Assembly: GCF_023555055.1 (NCBI RefSeq)
Contig: NZ_JAMJPL010000001.1
Span: 62,001 to 126,000 of the forward strand
Direction: 5' to 3'
From: Marinobacter sp. ATCH36
GTDB lineage: Bacteria; Pseudomonadota; Gammaproteobacteria; Pseudomonadales; Oleiphilaceae
Length of the DNA: 64,000 nt
The translations under genes and the position numbers were made by a program. Numbering within the stretch: position 1 is the first letter of the stretch; each line of letters starts with the position of its first letter. Positions 8,933 to 19,225 of the stretch are shown here, in pieces. The notes below the pieces were generated by a model that did not search any database, was not told the DNA's origin, and saw only the letters and a program-made list of their open reading frames with translations.

Positions 8933-11208
8933 GTGAACTCAAGGTTGCGGTGCGAACCCTCTGCGAGTTTGCCGCCCGCAAAGGTGACCTGGATTTACGC
9001 TACACGCCGGCGCCGACGTCGGAAGAAGGCATCGCCGGCCACGGTGCTGTGCAGGCCCGACGCGGGCCAAGGTATCAGAGCGAAATTGCCCTGGCCGGCC
9101 AGTGCGGCAAGCTAATGGTCAGTGGCAGAGCCGATGGTTACGACCCGGTCGCCGGCAGGCTGGAAGAAATCAAGACCCACAGGGGCGACCTGTCACAGGT
9201 GCGGGAAGCCCAGCGCAACCTCCACAGGGCGCAGTTGCGGGTATACGGGGCGCTGTTGTGTCGTCAGGAGAAACTGAACACGCTCGACCTGGCGCTGATC
9301 TACTACGATGTCGGCAAGGACAAGGAGACTGCCATCACCGAAACCGCCAGCGCTGACGAACTCTGGCACGAACTTGAGCAGCTCTGTGCGATATACAGTG
9401 GCTGGGCGAAACAGGAGGCCACACACCGGCAAGACAGGGACCAGGCCCTGTCGCGGCTAACGTTTCCCTTCCCTGAATTCCGCCCCCGGCAACGCGCTCT
9501 GGCAGAGACCGTTTATAAAAACACCATTCGCAACCGAACACTGCTGCTGGAAGCGCCCACTGGCCTGGGCAAAACACTGGGCACTCTGTTCCCGGCCCTC
9601 ATGGCCATGCCTGCGGCCGGACAGGACCGGCTGTTCTACCTGACCAGTCGCAACACCGCCCGGCAACTGGCAGTGGACGCCGTTCACCTGTTACGGGAGA
9701 AGCAACCCGGCGCCCTGCCACTGCGAACCCTGGAACTGGTAGCGAAGGACCATGCCTGCGAACACCCGGACAAAGCCTGCCACGGGGATGCATGCCCGTT
9801 GGCCAGGGGCTTTTTCGACCGCCTGCCGGAGGCCCGGGCAGACGCTGCAAACACCACCGGCGCGCTGACACAACCGGTGCTTGCCAGTATCGCCGGCCGG
9901 CATGGCATCTGCCCCTATTTCCTGGCCCAGGAAATGGCTCGCTGGAGCGACGTGGTGGTGGCTGATGTGAACCGGATGTTTGACCAGTCCGCCCTGCTCC
10001 ATGCCCTGATCCGGCAGAACGACTGGAAAGCCAGCCTGCTGATCGACGAAGCCCACAACCTGGTGGACCGGGCTCGGGGCATGTACTCGGTCGAGTTAAG
10101 CCAGGCCCGTCTTCTGAGGGTTCGAAAGTCGGCACCTAAAGCGTTGAAATCCAGACTCGACGGAGTATCCCGGGCCTGGCAATCGCTGATCCGCGACCAT
10201 GCCCCCGATATCAGCCGCGAACCGGTCATTCTGGACAACCTGCCCGGTTCACTGACCGGTGCTCTGAACCGCCTGGTCTCTGCCATTACCGATTACCTGG
10301 CCGACTACCCGCCAGATCTGGCCCTGCAGGAACTGATGTTCGAGAGCCTGGCTTTTACCAAGCTGGCGGACGTGTTTGGCGACCATTCCCTGTGCGAACT
10401 GGTCAGGCCTGGCCGCGGCAAGGCGCAGCTGGCCATCCGCAACCTGATTCCGGCGGATTTTCTCGGCCCGCGCTTCAACGCCGCTGACAGCACGCTGCTG
10501 TTTTCAGCCACGCTCTCACCTGGCATCTACTACCGAGACCTGCTGGGCATGCCCGAAGACACCTGTTTCCAGTCGCTGCCTGGTCCATTTTCGGCTGAAC
10601 AGCTAAGCGTGCACTTCACCCCACAGATCAGCACCCGCCAGGCGGACCGCGAGCGCTCCCTGGCTCCCATTGCCGAAATCATCGCACGGCAGTACCGCGA
10701 ACGGCCCGGCAACTACCTGGCTTTTTTCAGCAGTTTTGCCTACCTCAACCGCGTGCGGGATACCCTGGCCAGTCTGGCTCCGGATATTCCACTGCGCAGC
10801 CAGCAACCAGGCATGTCCGGCGAGGCACGCACAGCCTTTCTGGAAGACTTTCAGGAAGGCAATTCCGGCGTTGCCTTTGCCGTGCTCGGTGGCGTGTTCA
10901 GCGAAGGCATCGACCTGCCCGGCGACCGTCTGATCGGCGCCTTCGTAGCCACCCTCGGCCTGCCACCTTTCGACGCCTGGCATGAGATCCTGCGCCAGCG
11001 ACTGGAACAGCGATTCGGCGCAGGCCAGGCCTACACCTATTTGATCCCCGGCCTACAGAAAGTGGCCCAGGCCGCTGGCAGGGTGATCCGCACACCAGAG
11101 GACCGTGGCGTAATCTGGCTGATCGACGACCGCTTTCTGAAGCCTGACATCCAACAGTTGTTTCCGCGATGGTGGATGGCGGACTGCAATACCGGGCACT
11201 CCCTATAG
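8929..11208 (+). CDS. XPD/DinG-like iron-sulfur helicase with nuclease-like N terminus
   Basis: Predicted 5'-3' DNA helicase of 759 residues. Residues 1-190 resemble a PD-(D/E)XK nuclease ([20 protein letters not shown], then [18 protein letters not shown], a QxxxY-type motif). Walker A is [10 protein letters not shown] near residue 212; four cysteines near 276, 285, 290 and 327 ([14 protein letters not shown] and GICPYF) match an XPD-type 4Fe-4S cluster; Walker B is LLIDEAHNL near 370; later motifs include [14 protein letters not shown] and [14 protein letters not shown]. Start at 8929 is fixed by overlap with the FAN1 stop. A joint role in lesion processing with FAN1 is inferred from that coupling. 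Confidence 0.9.
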   Translation: MSELKVAVRTLCEFAARKGDLDLRYTPAPTSEEGIAGHGAVQARRGPRYQSEIALAGQCGKLMVSGRADGYDPVAGRLEEIKTHRGDLSQVREAQRNLHRAQLRVYGALLCRQEKLNTLDLALIYYDVGKDKETAITETASADELWHELEQLCAIYSGWAKQEATHRQDRDQALSRLTFPFPEFRPRQRALAETVYKNTIRNRTLLLEAPTGLGKTLGTLFPALMAMPAAGQDRLFYLTSRNTARQLAVDAVHLLREKQPGALPLRTLELVAKDHACEHPDKACHGDACPLARGFFDRLPEARADAANTTGALTQPVLASIAGRHGICPYFLAQEMARWSDVVVADVNRMFDQSALLHALIRQNDWKASLLIDEAHNLVDRARGMYSVELSQARLLRVRKSAPKALKSRLDGVSRAWQSLIRDHAPDISREPVILDNLPGSLTGALNRLVSAITDYLADYPPDLALQELMFESLAFTKLADVFGDHSLCELVRPGRGKAQLAIRNLIPADFLGPRFNAADSTLLFSATLSPGIYYRDLLGMPEDTCFQSLPGPFSAEQLSVHFTPQISTRQADRERSLAPIAEIIARQYRERPGNYLAFFSSFAYLNRVRDTLASLAPDIPLRSQQPGMSGEARTAFLEDFQEGNSGVAFAVLGGVFSEGIDLPGDRLIGAFVATLGLPPFDAWHEILRQRLEQRFGAGQAYTYLIPGLQKVAQAAGRVIRTPEDRGVIWLIDDRFLKPDIQQLFPRWWMADCNTGHSL

Positions 11209-11264
11209 CGGCACGTACGCCGGTTTTTGTTATGCTGCGGGATAGTTCAAAACCGGAGCATTCA

Positions 11265-12269
11265 ATGTCGCAGTATTCCAGCGCCCAATTCCCTTCTTTT
11301 TCCCTACTGGAGCTGGCCTCGGTCCGCGAAGGTGATTCCGTGGGCCAGACTCTTGCCAACAGCGTTGCCTATGCCAGGCATGCGGAAAACCTCGGTTTCC
11401 AGCGCTTCTGGCTGGCTGAACACCACAACATGGAAGGCATCAGCAGTTCCGCGACGGCGGTTCTGGTCGGCCATATTGCCGGTGCCACGACAACCCTGCG
11501 TGTGGGCTCCGGCGGCATCATGCTACCCAACCACCCGCCGCTGGTGATTGCAGAGCAGTTCGGCACACTGGAGAGTCTCTACCCCGGTCGAATCGACCTT
11601 GGCCTTGGCCGGGCTCCGGGTACCGACCCGATTACCAGCCGCGCCTTGCGCAGGGACGGCCTGGGGGCGGAGCAGTTTCCCGAAGATGTGGCCCGCCTGC
11701 AGACGCTGCTCGGTCCGCTGCAACCCGGCCAGCAGGTAAAGGCGATTCCCGGCGCCGGAACCAATGTGCCCATCTGGCTGCTGGGTTCCAGCCTTTACAG
11801 TGCCCAGCTCGCTGCCATGCGGGGTCTGCCCTACGCCTTTGCCGGCCACTTCGCGCCCCGCCTCTACCGCGAAGCCATCCAGGTATACCGGGACAATTTC
11901 CAGCCCTCCGAACAGCTGGACAAACCTTACGTGATACTGGCCGTGCCTGCTGTCCCTGCGGATACCGATGAAGAGGCACGGTTCCTGGCCACCACCAGTT
12001 ATCAGCGCATTCTGTCACTGTTCCGTGGCCAGCCACTGTGGATGCGGCCACCGGTGGAATCCATGGAAGGCCTGTGGAACAGCGGCGAGCGCGCCGGCGT
12101 GAAGGACTTCCTGTCGCTGCAGCTTCTGGGCAGTGAAGCAAGCATCCGCCAGCAATTGGAGCGATTACTGCAAACCGTGGAGGTGGACGAACTGATGTTC
12201 ACCGTGGACCTGTACGACCCGGAAAAACGCCGGCACGCGCTGGATATTCTTTCTGCAACCCGACTCTGA
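11265..12269 (+). CDS. Luciferase-like flavin-dependent oxidoreductase (YhbW/MsnO8 type)
   Basis: Flavin monooxygenase-fold protein of 334 residues, the length of E. coli YhbW. Family features are [20 protein letters not shown] at the N terminus, [32 protein letters not shown] and [19 protein letters not shown], which form the TIM barrel and flavin-binding edge. Substrate is unknown; members are annotated as MsnO8-family oxidoreductases. GGAG lies eight bases before the chosen ATG; an upstream in-frame start would run into the preceding helicase gene. Followed closely by a small hydrolase gene. Confidence 0.9.
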   Translation: MSQYSSAQFPSFSLLELASVREGDSVGQTLANSVAYARHAENLGFQRFWLAEHHNMEGISSSATAVLVGHIAGATTTLRVGSGGIMLPNHPPLVIAEQFGTLESLYPGRIDLGLGRAPGTDPITSRALRRDGLGAEQFPEDVARLQTLLGPLQPGQQVKAIPGAGTNVPIWLLGSSLYSAQLAAMRGLPYAFAGHFAPRLYREAIQVYRDNFQPSEQLDKPYVILAVPAVPADTDEEARFLATTSYQRILSLFRGQPLWMRPPVESMEGLWNSGERAGVKDFLSLQLLGSEASIRQQLERLLQTVEVDELMFTVDLYDPEKRRHALDILSATRL

Positions 12270-12290
12270 ACCCGCTCATCGGAGGTGATC

Positions 12291-12821
12291 ATGGCGACAT
12301 CCGACATTCACGTATTCCTGTCACACGGTCTGGAAAGCGGCCCCGGCGGCACCAAGGTTCAGGCCCTGAAAGCGGAAGCGGAAAGATTTCCCGGTGTGAC
12401 CGCCATCGCCCTGGACCATCGCAGCACGAAAGTGCCCATGGAACGCCTGCAGCAGATGAAGGAGGCCATGGCAGAGACAGGCGCCAGCCCGGAACGCACC
12501 ATACTGGCCGGCTCCAGTATGGGGGGCTGGGTGTGCGCCCGTACCAGTGCGGAAACCCCGGTATTGGGGTGTTTCCTGCTGGCGCCGGCACTGGCGATGT
12601 CTGCCTATCCACAGTCCAGCCCGCGGATTCAGGCCCGAAAGACCCAGATCATTCACGGCTGGGACGATGATGTGGTGCTGCCCATGCCGGTAATCGAACT
12701 GGCGCGGGAACAGAAGCTGCCATTGCTGATGCTGCCGGACGGGCACCGACTGGAAAACAGCCTGGAACGGCTGGTGAGTGAGTTCAGGGATTTCATGACC
12801 CGCTGCCTGCCCACAAACTGA
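12291..12821 (+). CDS. Small alpha/beta hydrolase (YqiA/YcfP-like)
   Basis: Compact alpha/beta-hydrolase of 176 residues, likely an esterase. The oxyanion region is FLSHGLESGPGG, the nucleophile serine is in AGSSMGGW near residue 80, the acid is in HGWDDDVVLP and the histidine in LPDGHRLENS, a complete triad. Length and motifs resemble YqiA/YcfP. GGAGG five bases before the ATG fixes the start. It follows the luciferase-like gene by 21 bases, so they probably share a transcript. Substrate unknown. Confidence 0.85.
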   Translation: MATSDIHVFLSHGLESGPGGTKVQALKAEAERFPGVTAIALDHRSTKVPMERLQQMKEAMAETGASPERTILAGSSMGGWVCARTSAETPVLGCFLLAPALAMSAYPQSSPRIQARKTQIIHGWDDDVVLPMPVIELAREQKLPLLMLPDGHRLENSLERLVSEFRDFMTRCLPTN

Positions 12822-12832
12822 CAGGCACGCCC

Positions 12833-13291
12833 CTATTTCATCCGCGAGGCCTCGAACACCGCCAGCTCTTCGCCGGCCTCGCCCAGAAGCCGGAGCTCGA
12901 TGCCTTCCAGGTTGACGCCCACCGTCTTGGCCAGTGCGGCGAACAGCTGGCCTTCCGTCTGGCTGTCAGGGCAAGCCATACGGGTGCTGCTCATTGAATC
13001 GAATAGCAGATTTTCGCCCTCGACGCGATAGTTACCCATGTACTGATTGCAGCCACTGAAACCACTCACCCGGCCATCGTCCAGGAACAGGACATGAGCC
13101 TTCTGCTCACGGTCGGTTTCCGGCACAGGTTGGCCGGCTACGCTCACCAGCTGCCAGTAAGTGTTCGTCAGCGGCATCGCCACAACATCGCGGCGCGAGC
13201 TATCCGTAGCCGGAGAGCCTGCGCAACCCGCCAGCAACAGCACAGCGAACAGAGCTACCACACACTGCGGTATCCGTATTGTCCCTTTCAT
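12833..13291 (-). CDS. META-domain lipoprotein
   Basis: Lipoprotein of 152 residues with signal peptide and lipobox LLLAGC, followed by a META (HslJ-like) domain: TNTYWQLVSVAGQPVP, FLDDGRVSGFSGCNQYMGNY and MSSTRMACPDSQTEGQLFAAL are the conserved blocks. HslJ-like proteins are envelope proteins linked to stress such as novobiocin or heat response; this function is not proven. GGAGG six bases before the chosen ATG supports it over an in-frame ATG at 13318. It lies 37 bases after recD on the same strand and might be cotranscribed. Confidence 0.85.
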   Translation of the reverse strand: MKGTIRIPQCVVALFAVLLLAGCAGSPATDSSRRDVVAMPLTNTYWQLVSVAGQPVPETDREQKAHVLFLDDGRVSGFSGCNQYMGNYRVEGENLLFDSMSSTRMACPDSQTEGQLFAALAKTVGVNLEGIELRLLGEAGEELAVFEASRMK

Positions 13292-13328
13292 TCGATTCCT
13301 CCGCTGGGAATAAGTCATGGCCGAGAAC

Positions 13329-15527
13329 TCAAGACAACAATCTGGCCAGCCCCGATGCTCTGACCACGCCGCGGCCCACTGCCTCTCTCAGCACACCCTC
13401 CTGGCTCACCACCAGGCTCAGCCAGTGACGGGCCCGGGTGATGCCGGTATAAACCAGTTCCCGGGTCAGCACCGGGGTCAGCCGGTCCGGAAGCACCAGG
13501 CAGGCATGGGTGAATTCCGAGCCCTGGGATTTGTGCACGGTCATGGCGTAGACGGTCTCCAGTGACTGCAACCGGCTGGGGGAGATCCACCGGATGGTGT
13601 CACTGCCATCGTTTGACGGAAACGCCACCCGCAGGGTATCGACCGGCTCGCCCGCTTCATCACGTTCCCAGGGCACGCTCAGGGTAACGCCGATATCACC
13701 GTTCATCAGGCCCAGATTATAGTCGTTTCCGGTGATCAGTACCGGGCGACCAGCATACCAGCCCTCCGTACGATCAATCAGTCCGGCCCAGCGCAGGCGC
13801 TCGGAGATTTCCCGGTTAAGCCCTTCCACCCCGAATGGCCCCTGTCGCAGGGCGCACAAAATCTTGAAATGGTTGAAGGCGTTGAGTACCTCGATTGCCC
13901 AGGTATCCCATTGATCACGGGCCTCCCTTTCACCGCCGGCGGAAGGCTTCTGGTCCCGGATGATACCCAGGTAGTGGCCATAACCTACCGGCGGAGCGAC
14001 AGGCTCTTCGTTGACCAGACGCCCCTGCCCGTTGTTGCAGAAACCTTCCGGGGTGCCGGTAAGGGCATGATCCGCCAGTAGCGCGACCCCTGGCTCGTTG
14101 ATGCCGGGGCGCGCCGAGTGACTGTCCGGTGTGAGCCAGGCCACGTCTTCAAACGCCTGCTCACGGCATTGGCGAATGAGCGGTTTATCCAAGCGACCGG
14201 CGTTAGTGGCCGATGCCAAAACACCGATACCGCTGTGTTCGTCGAAACGATAGCTCTTGCGAAGCATGGCAACCGCCTGGTCCAGCGGCAGGCCCTCGGT
14301 ATCGGTCAGGTGCGCTGGCAATGGGCAACCCGTCACTGACTCCAGCCATTGGGCTGTCTCCGGCAGGTAATGGGCTCCCTCGGCACGCTGGCATAGCTCA
14401 CCCAGCACGGCGCCGGCGTCCACTGAAGCCAACTGATCTTTATCCCCCAGCATGATCAGACGTGCCCGGTCGGGCATCGCCGCAAAAACCGAGGCCATCA
14501 GGTCGACATCCACCATGGAGGCTTCGTCGATCACCAGGATATCCAGTGGTAGTGGGTTGTCTTCATTGTGCCGGAAGCTCCGCGAACCGGGTCGGCTGCC
14601 CAGCAACCGGTGCAGGGTGGTCACCTGCGTTGGAATGGCGGATTTGTTCGGGCTGCCAGGCAGCTTTGCCAGAGGCAGGCGGTCAACCGCACCACCAATC
14701 GACTCGCTCAGTCTTGCGGCGGCTTTCCCGGTGGGGGCTGAAAGACGGATACGCAAATATGCATTGGTTTCATTGCTTCCGACTGATTCGCAGGCCACCG
14801 ACTGCAGGGCCGCGAGCAGGTTTACAACCGTAGTGGTTTTGCCAGTACCGGGACCACCGGTGATCACGCTGAAACGGTTCCTTGCCGCCAGAGCGCAGGC
14901 TGCTTTCTGATAGTCAGGCTGACTATCCGGTTTCGCAGTCGCCCCGAACAGGACATCCAGCGTTCGTGTCAGCAGCCCCGAATCCACCCGCTCTGCAGGA
15001 CTTTCAAGGCGGGCCCGGATACCGGCGGCAATGGCCTGTTCGTAGCGCCAGAACCGCCGCAAATACAGCCTCGACCCGTCCAGAACCAGCGGGGTCGCCT
15101 GCTCGCCGTCACTGACCGCGCAGCTTTGCATGAGATTGGCGAGAATTTCGTCCGGGCCGATTCCGGCAAACAGGTCTGACGGTCGCGGACTGTCAGCCGG
15201 GAGTGCACCCCCCCCTTCCGGTGGCAGCACCAGCGTGGGTTCGGTATCGATACAAAGCTGCCTGATATCGAGGCAGACGTGCCCCCGCCCCACCTGATGG
15301 GAAACCATGGCAGCCAGCAACGCCAGCATGGTTGACGGCTTCTCGCCATTGTCACCGACCATGTTGCAGACAAAGGCTGCAAAGGCATGATCCAGGGCGC
15401 GAATCCAGCTCCGTTCTACCCAGTCGTCCAGAAGGGCCAGCGCTTGCTGGGCGTTTCCGGGTAATGACGCCGGCTCCTCCGGAACAGTGTCGAACAGGTC
15501 CTGCATGGTTCCGCTCTCCCCGATCAT
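13329..15527 (-). CDS. recD: RecBCD exonuclease subunit RecD
   Basis: The 5'-3' helicase subunit of RecBCD, 732 residues. Walker A is ITGGPGTGKTTTVVN near residue 220, followed by the RecD-specific APTGKAAARLSESI, ASMVDVDLMASVFAAMP, LGDKDQLASVDAGAVLGEL and the C-terminal VHKSQGSEF and TGITRARHWL. The ATG overlaps the recB stop (ATGA), which decides the start over an internal ATG at 15506. Last of the recC-recB-recD set. Confidence 0.95.
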   Translation of the reverse strand: MIGESGTMQDLFDTVPEEPASLPGNAQQALALLDDWVERSWIRALDHAFAAFVCNMVGDNGEKPSTMLALLAAMVSHQVGRGHVCLDIRQLCIDTEPTLVLPPEGGGALPADSPRPSDLFAGIGPDEILANLMQSCAVSDGEQATPLVLDGSRLYLRRFWRYEQAIAAGIRARLESPAERVDSGLLTRTLDVLFGATAKPDSQPDYQKAACALAARNRFSVITGGPGTGKTTTVVNLLAALQSVACESVGSNETNAYLRIRLSAPTGKAAARLSESIGGAVDRLPLAKLPGSPNKSAIPTQVTTLHRLLGSRPGSRSFRHNEDNPLPLDILVIDEASMVDVDLMASVFAAMPDRARLIMLGDKDQLASVDAGAVLGELCQRAEGAHYLPETAQWLESVTGCPLPAHLTDTEGLPLDQAVAMLRKSYRFDEHSGIGVLASATNAGRLDKPLIRQCREQAFEDVAWLTPDSHSARPGINEPGVALLADHALTGTPEGFCNNGQGRLVNEEPVAPPVGYGHYLGIIRDQKPSAGGEREARDQWDTWAIEVLNAFNHFKILCALRQGPFGVEGLNREISERLRWAGLIDRTEGWYAGRPVLITGNDYNLGLMNGDIGVTLSVPWERDEAGEPVDTLRVAFPSNDGSDTIRWISPSRLQSLETVYAMTVHKSQGSEFTHACLVLPDRLTPVLTRELVYTGITRARHWLSLVVSQEGVLREAVGRGVVRASGLARLLS

Positions 15528-18500
15528 GCTGCATTCTCCCGCTGGCCACTGAACAGCTGGTCCAGTTCTTCGATCAGTGCCCGTCCCGGTCGCTCGGTAA
15601 AGACGCCAGCCCCCGGCGAGTCACACCCGCGCAGAAACAGGTAGACCGCACCGCCAACATGGGTGTCATAATCATAGTCTGGCAGTCGCGACTTCAGCAG
15701 ACGGTGTAACGCCAGCAGATAGATGACGTACTGCAGGTCGTACCGGTTTTCCAGGATTTTTGCTCTCATGGTGCCGGTCGTATAGGCCTGATCATCTTCA
15801 CCGAGGTAATTCGACTTGTAGTCCAGGACGTAGTAGCGGCCGTTGTGCTCGAACACCAGATCGATAAAACCCTTGAGCATGCCGTTAAAGGTGGTTTCAT
15901 GGGCTTCAGGCCGGTCTTCACCGTTCAGGGTTTGTCGGCGAACCAGTGTGTCCATGGCCCGGGTGTTTACCTGATGGCTTTCGAACCAGAACTCCAGCTC
16001 CGCGCGAAAGGTTTCAAGGCCGGCGAGTGAGCAGGTTCCACCGTTATCTGGCAGGGGCATGTTCACGGTGACCAGTGTGTGGATGAAGGTTTTCAGGGTG
16101 TCCGCCCAGTCGCTCCAGTTGCGCAGTTTGCAACGGCGTTCCACCAGTTCATAGAGCTCGTCTGGCGCTTCGGCCACCGTACGGAACCCCCGGGTGGCAC
16201 ACCACTCCAGAAGATCGTGGAGGAAGGTGCCGGGTCCGGCGCCCTTGGGAAAGCTGTGCTGATTGAAGGGTTGCGGCGCTCTGGAGGCTGCGCCGGTGGC
16301 GGTATCGGTGCCCGAATCCTCCTCTTCCTCCCGCAAGTTTTCCTGTTCCGCGTCTTCACTGGCGGGGGCGAAGCCGTCATTGAAGCCACTACGGGCGCCA
16401 TAGGTGATGGCCGAGTAACTGGCAATCCACCAGTTTTCCTTCGCCTCACGCACCGGTTCCAGCGCCATGCCAAGCTCCGGTTCCATCTCGCCAACGTAAA
16501 CATCTTCCCCTGGCTCGGGAACTGGCGCCACCGCTATTGCAGGCTCACCAGCGGCCATGGCCTGCAGGAAAGGCATCAGATCCGTATCGTCCTCACTGGC
16601 GTCAAGGCCGACCAGGTACCCCAGGCCACTCTGGCGCCAGCCCTTGATGCCGGCCGCGCCTACCCAGGTTGCATGGCGGGAACGGGTCAACGCCACATAG
16701 AATTTGCGGATGTCCTCACCCAACCGTTCATGATCAGCCCGGGCGAGCGTGTCGTCGTCCGGCTCCAGGGAAATCTGCAGTTTGCCCTCGTCATCGTGGT
16801 ACTTGATAAAGGCCTGGTTCGGTTTTTCCTCGCGAACCTCGGTGGCAAACGGCAGGAACACCAACGGGTACTCCAGGCCTTTGGACTTGTGCACGGTAAC
16901 TACCTTGACCAATCCGGCGTCGCTTTCCAGGCGCATGGTCCGGTGTTCGTCCTCGTCGTCGGATTCCCGCAGCATCTCGGTAAAATGATGAATCAGGGCG
17001 TGTTCGCCATCCAGTTGCTGGCTGTCCTGCTGCAGCAGTTCGGCAATGTGCAGGATATCGGTCAGGCCACGCTCACCATCCGGCCCCGCCAGAAGTTTTG
17101 CGGGCACGTCGTAGTCCATGAGCAGGCGACGTAACATTGGCAGCACGCCCTGTTGTTGCCAGAGTTCCCGGTAGCCCTGGAAACGGTTGATTTGCCGATC
17201 CAGGGCATTTTCGTCGCTGAGCAGCCGGTCCAGGTCCTGGTAGGCCAGGCCCATGGTGGGTGTGGCCAGTGCGGCGCGAATCAGCGAAAGCTGACCGGGC
17301 TCGGCACAGGCCTGAAGCCACTGCAGCAGCTGCATCGCCTGCGCCGACTGCAACACGGAGTTACGGTCCGACAGATACACGCTGCGGATACCCCGGGCAC
17401 TCAGGGCTCGCCTGACGGCATCCGCCTCATCACGCTTGTTCACCAGTATGGCAAAGTGCTCCGGCCGCAGCTGCTCGAGGGGCTGACCCTCGGCGGCAAA
17501 ACCGGCCTCACCGGCCTGACCGAGATTCAGCAGGCGGGCAATCTCCGCTGAGCAGACGTCCGCCATGGCCTCTCGACCGGCTTCCTTGGCGACAGGACGG
17601 TCGTCCGCCAGGGTCCAGAAGGTCAGTGGCGGCTGCGGCTGACCCTGCACGCACCACTGACGGTCCGTACCCTTGGCATTCACCGGATTGAATGGCAGCG
17701 GGTTGTGACTACCGGCCCGGAACAGGAAGGCTCCTTCGGACAGCTCCTGATCGGCATGGGCGAACACCCGGTTGACCCCATCCACCATGGTAACGGCGGA
17801 ACGGAAGTTGGTAGCCAGCGTGTAGGTGCGGCTGCTGACCGCAAGGCGCGCGTCCAGGTAGGTATAGATGTCGGCACCCCGGAAACCGTAGATGGCCTGC
17901 TTGGGGTCGCCGATCATCAGCAGGCTGGTATCCTGGTGGTTGCCAGCTACCCGGTAGACGCGGTCAAAGATCCGGTACTGGACCGGGTCGGTGTCCTGGA
18001 ACTCATCGATCATCGCCACCGGGAACTGGCGGCGGATGGTCTCGGCCAGTCTATCGCCCTGGGGGCCGCCCAGAGCATCATCCAACCGGGTCAGCAGGTC
18101 GTCAAAACCCATGCTCGCAAGACGCTGTTTTTCACTGTCCATTCGCCGGGCAATCCAGCAGGCAGCGTGGTTGAGGATGTCCGGCTTTGCCACCGGCATG
18201 GCTTTCAGCGCCGGTTTGAGCTCGGCAATCGCATCCATGGCGGGGTGGTGGGGCGGATCGTCATCGCCAGTCCACTTTTCTGCAAAGGCGTCTGCTTCCA
18301 GGGTATCGAAACCCTTGGTACGCTTGCTGGAGAGAAATTCATGGGGTTCAATGGCGTCTGTGGTGGCCCATTCTCTCAGGTAGTCCACGGCCTTCTTAAT
18401 GGAGTTTTTCGTGGTTCCGTGCAAAGGCTTGGGCTTCCGTTTGGCGGTTTCCGCCAGCAATTCATCCAGCTCATCACACCAGGCCAGCCAGGGGGCCTTG

Positions 18501-19225
18501 AGTTCCTGAAGCCTCGACTCGCGGCGGCTTTTTGCGTTTTCCGCCGCGGCCACCGGTTTGCGGCTGGGCACCGGCAGGGCATCAACATGGGGCAGAAGAT
18601 TGCGAACGGACTGGCGCAGGCTCTCGGGGGTTTTCCAGTTATCCAGCACCTCGTTCATCAATTCCGGCGGTAACGGGTACACGTATGTGCGCCAGTAGTC
18701 CCGGACCACATTGTCCAGCAGATCCGTCTGGCTGGTTTCCAGGGTCTGGCGGAACAGGCTGCCGCTGTCGAAGGCGTGTTCACTGAGCATTCGATTACAC
18801 CAGCCATGAATGGTGGAGACGGCGGCTTCATCCATCCATTCGGCCGCCAACAACAGTTTGCGGCGACAGACCGGCCAGTCTTCCGGAGGGCAGGCATTAC
18901 GCAGGTTGACCAGTGGGTCTTTTGCATCAGCGTTGGCATCAACGGTATCCGACGGCATGGCAAACAGGGCTGCGGCTTCGGTCAGGCGGGAGCGGATACG
19001 GTCCCGGAGTTCCTTGGTGGCGGCTTCGGTAAAAGTCACCACCAGCAGGTTGGGTGGCAGTATGCCTTCTCCAAGCGGTTCCTCGGCGGCGCGGTGTCCG
19101 ATTACCAGACGCACATACAGCAGGGCCAGAGTAAAGGTTTTTCCGGTGCCGGCGCTGGCCTCAATCAGCTGACTGCCGCGCAGTGGCAGTGTTAAAGGAT
19201 CCAGTGTGCGAACATTTTCGGTCAT
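15524..19225 (-). CDS. recB: RecBCD exonuclease subunit RecB
   Basis: The 3'-5' helicase and nuclease subunit, 1233 residues. UvrD-like motor: EASAGTGKTFTLALLYVRL at residue 22, VTFTEAATKELRDRIRSRL, IDEFQDTDPVQYRIFDRVY, IGDPKQAIYGFRGADIYTYL and VTVHKSKGLEYPLVFLPF. The C-terminal nuclease has RAELEFWF, GFIDLVFEHNGRYYVLDYKS and NYLGEDDQAY, giving the Asp-Asp-Lys metal site near residue 1130. Start overlaps the recC stop (TAATG) and the stop overlaps recD. Repairs double-strand breaks together with RecC and RecD. Confidence 0.96.
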   Translation of the reverse strand: MTENVRTLDPLTLPLRGSQLIEASAGTGKTFTLALLYVRLVIGHRAAEEPLGEGILPPNLLVVTFTEAATKELRDRIRSRLTEAAALFAMPSDTVDANADAKDPLVNLRNACPPEDWPVCRRKLLLAAEWMDEAAVSTIHGWCNRMLSEHAFDSGSLFRQTLETSQTDLLDNVVRDYWRTYVYPLPPELMNEVLDNWKTPESLRQSVRNLLPHVDALPVPSRKPVAAAENAKSRRESRLQELKAPWLAWCDELDELLAETAKRKPKPLHGTTKNSIKKAVDYLREWATTDAIEPHEFLSSKRTKGFDTLEADAFAEKWTGDDDPPHHPAMDAIAELKPALKAMPVAKPDILNHAACWIARRMDSEKQRLASMGFDDLLTRLDDALGGPQGDRLAETIRRQFPVAMIDEFQDTDPVQYRIFDRVYRVAGNHQDTSLLMIGDPKQAIYGFRGADIYTYLDARLAVSSRTYTLATNFRSAVTMVDGVNRVFAHADQELSEGAFLFRAGSHNPLPFNPVNAKGTDRQWCVQGQPQPPLTFWTLADDRPVAKEAGREAMADVCSAEIARLLNLGQAGEAGFAAEGQPLEQLRPEHFAILVNKRDEADAVRRALSARGIRSVYLSDRNSVLQSAQAMQLLQWLQACAEPGQLSLIRAALATPTMGLAYQDLDRLLSDENALDRQINRFQGYRELWQQQGVLPMLRRLLMDYDVPAKLLAGPDGERGLTDILHIAELLQQDSQQLDGEHALIHHFTEMLRESDDEDEHRTMRLESDAGLVKVVTVHKSKGLEYPLVFLPFATEVREEKPNQAFIKYHDDEGKLQISLEPDDDTLARADHERLGEDIRKFYVALTRSRHATWVGAAGIKGWRQSGLGYLVGLDASEDDTDLMPFLQAMAAGEPAIAVAPVPEPGEDVYVGEMEPELGMALEPVREAKENWWIASYSAITYGARSGFNDGFAPASEDAEQENLREEEEDSGTDTATGAASRAPQPFNQHSFPKGAGPGTFLHDLLEWCATRGFRTVAEAPDELYELVERRCKLRNWSDWADTLKTFIHTLVTVNMPLPDNGGTCSLAGLETFRAELEFWFESHQVNTRAMDTLVRRQTLNGEDRPEAHETTFNGMLKGFIDLVFEHNGRYYVLDYKSNYLGEDDQAYTTGTMRAKILENRYDLQYVIYLLALHRLLKSRLPDYDYDTHVGGAVYLFLRGCDSPGAGVFTERPGRALIEELDQLFSGQRENAA

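Noticed and set aside
11209-11229. Weak hairpin plus T-run after the helicase gene as a terminator
   Set aside because: Only a four-base stem; too weak to list.
16079-17134. Open frame of about 350 codons opposite recB
   Set aside because: Antisense to an intact RecB with all motifs; no ribosome site or family pattern.
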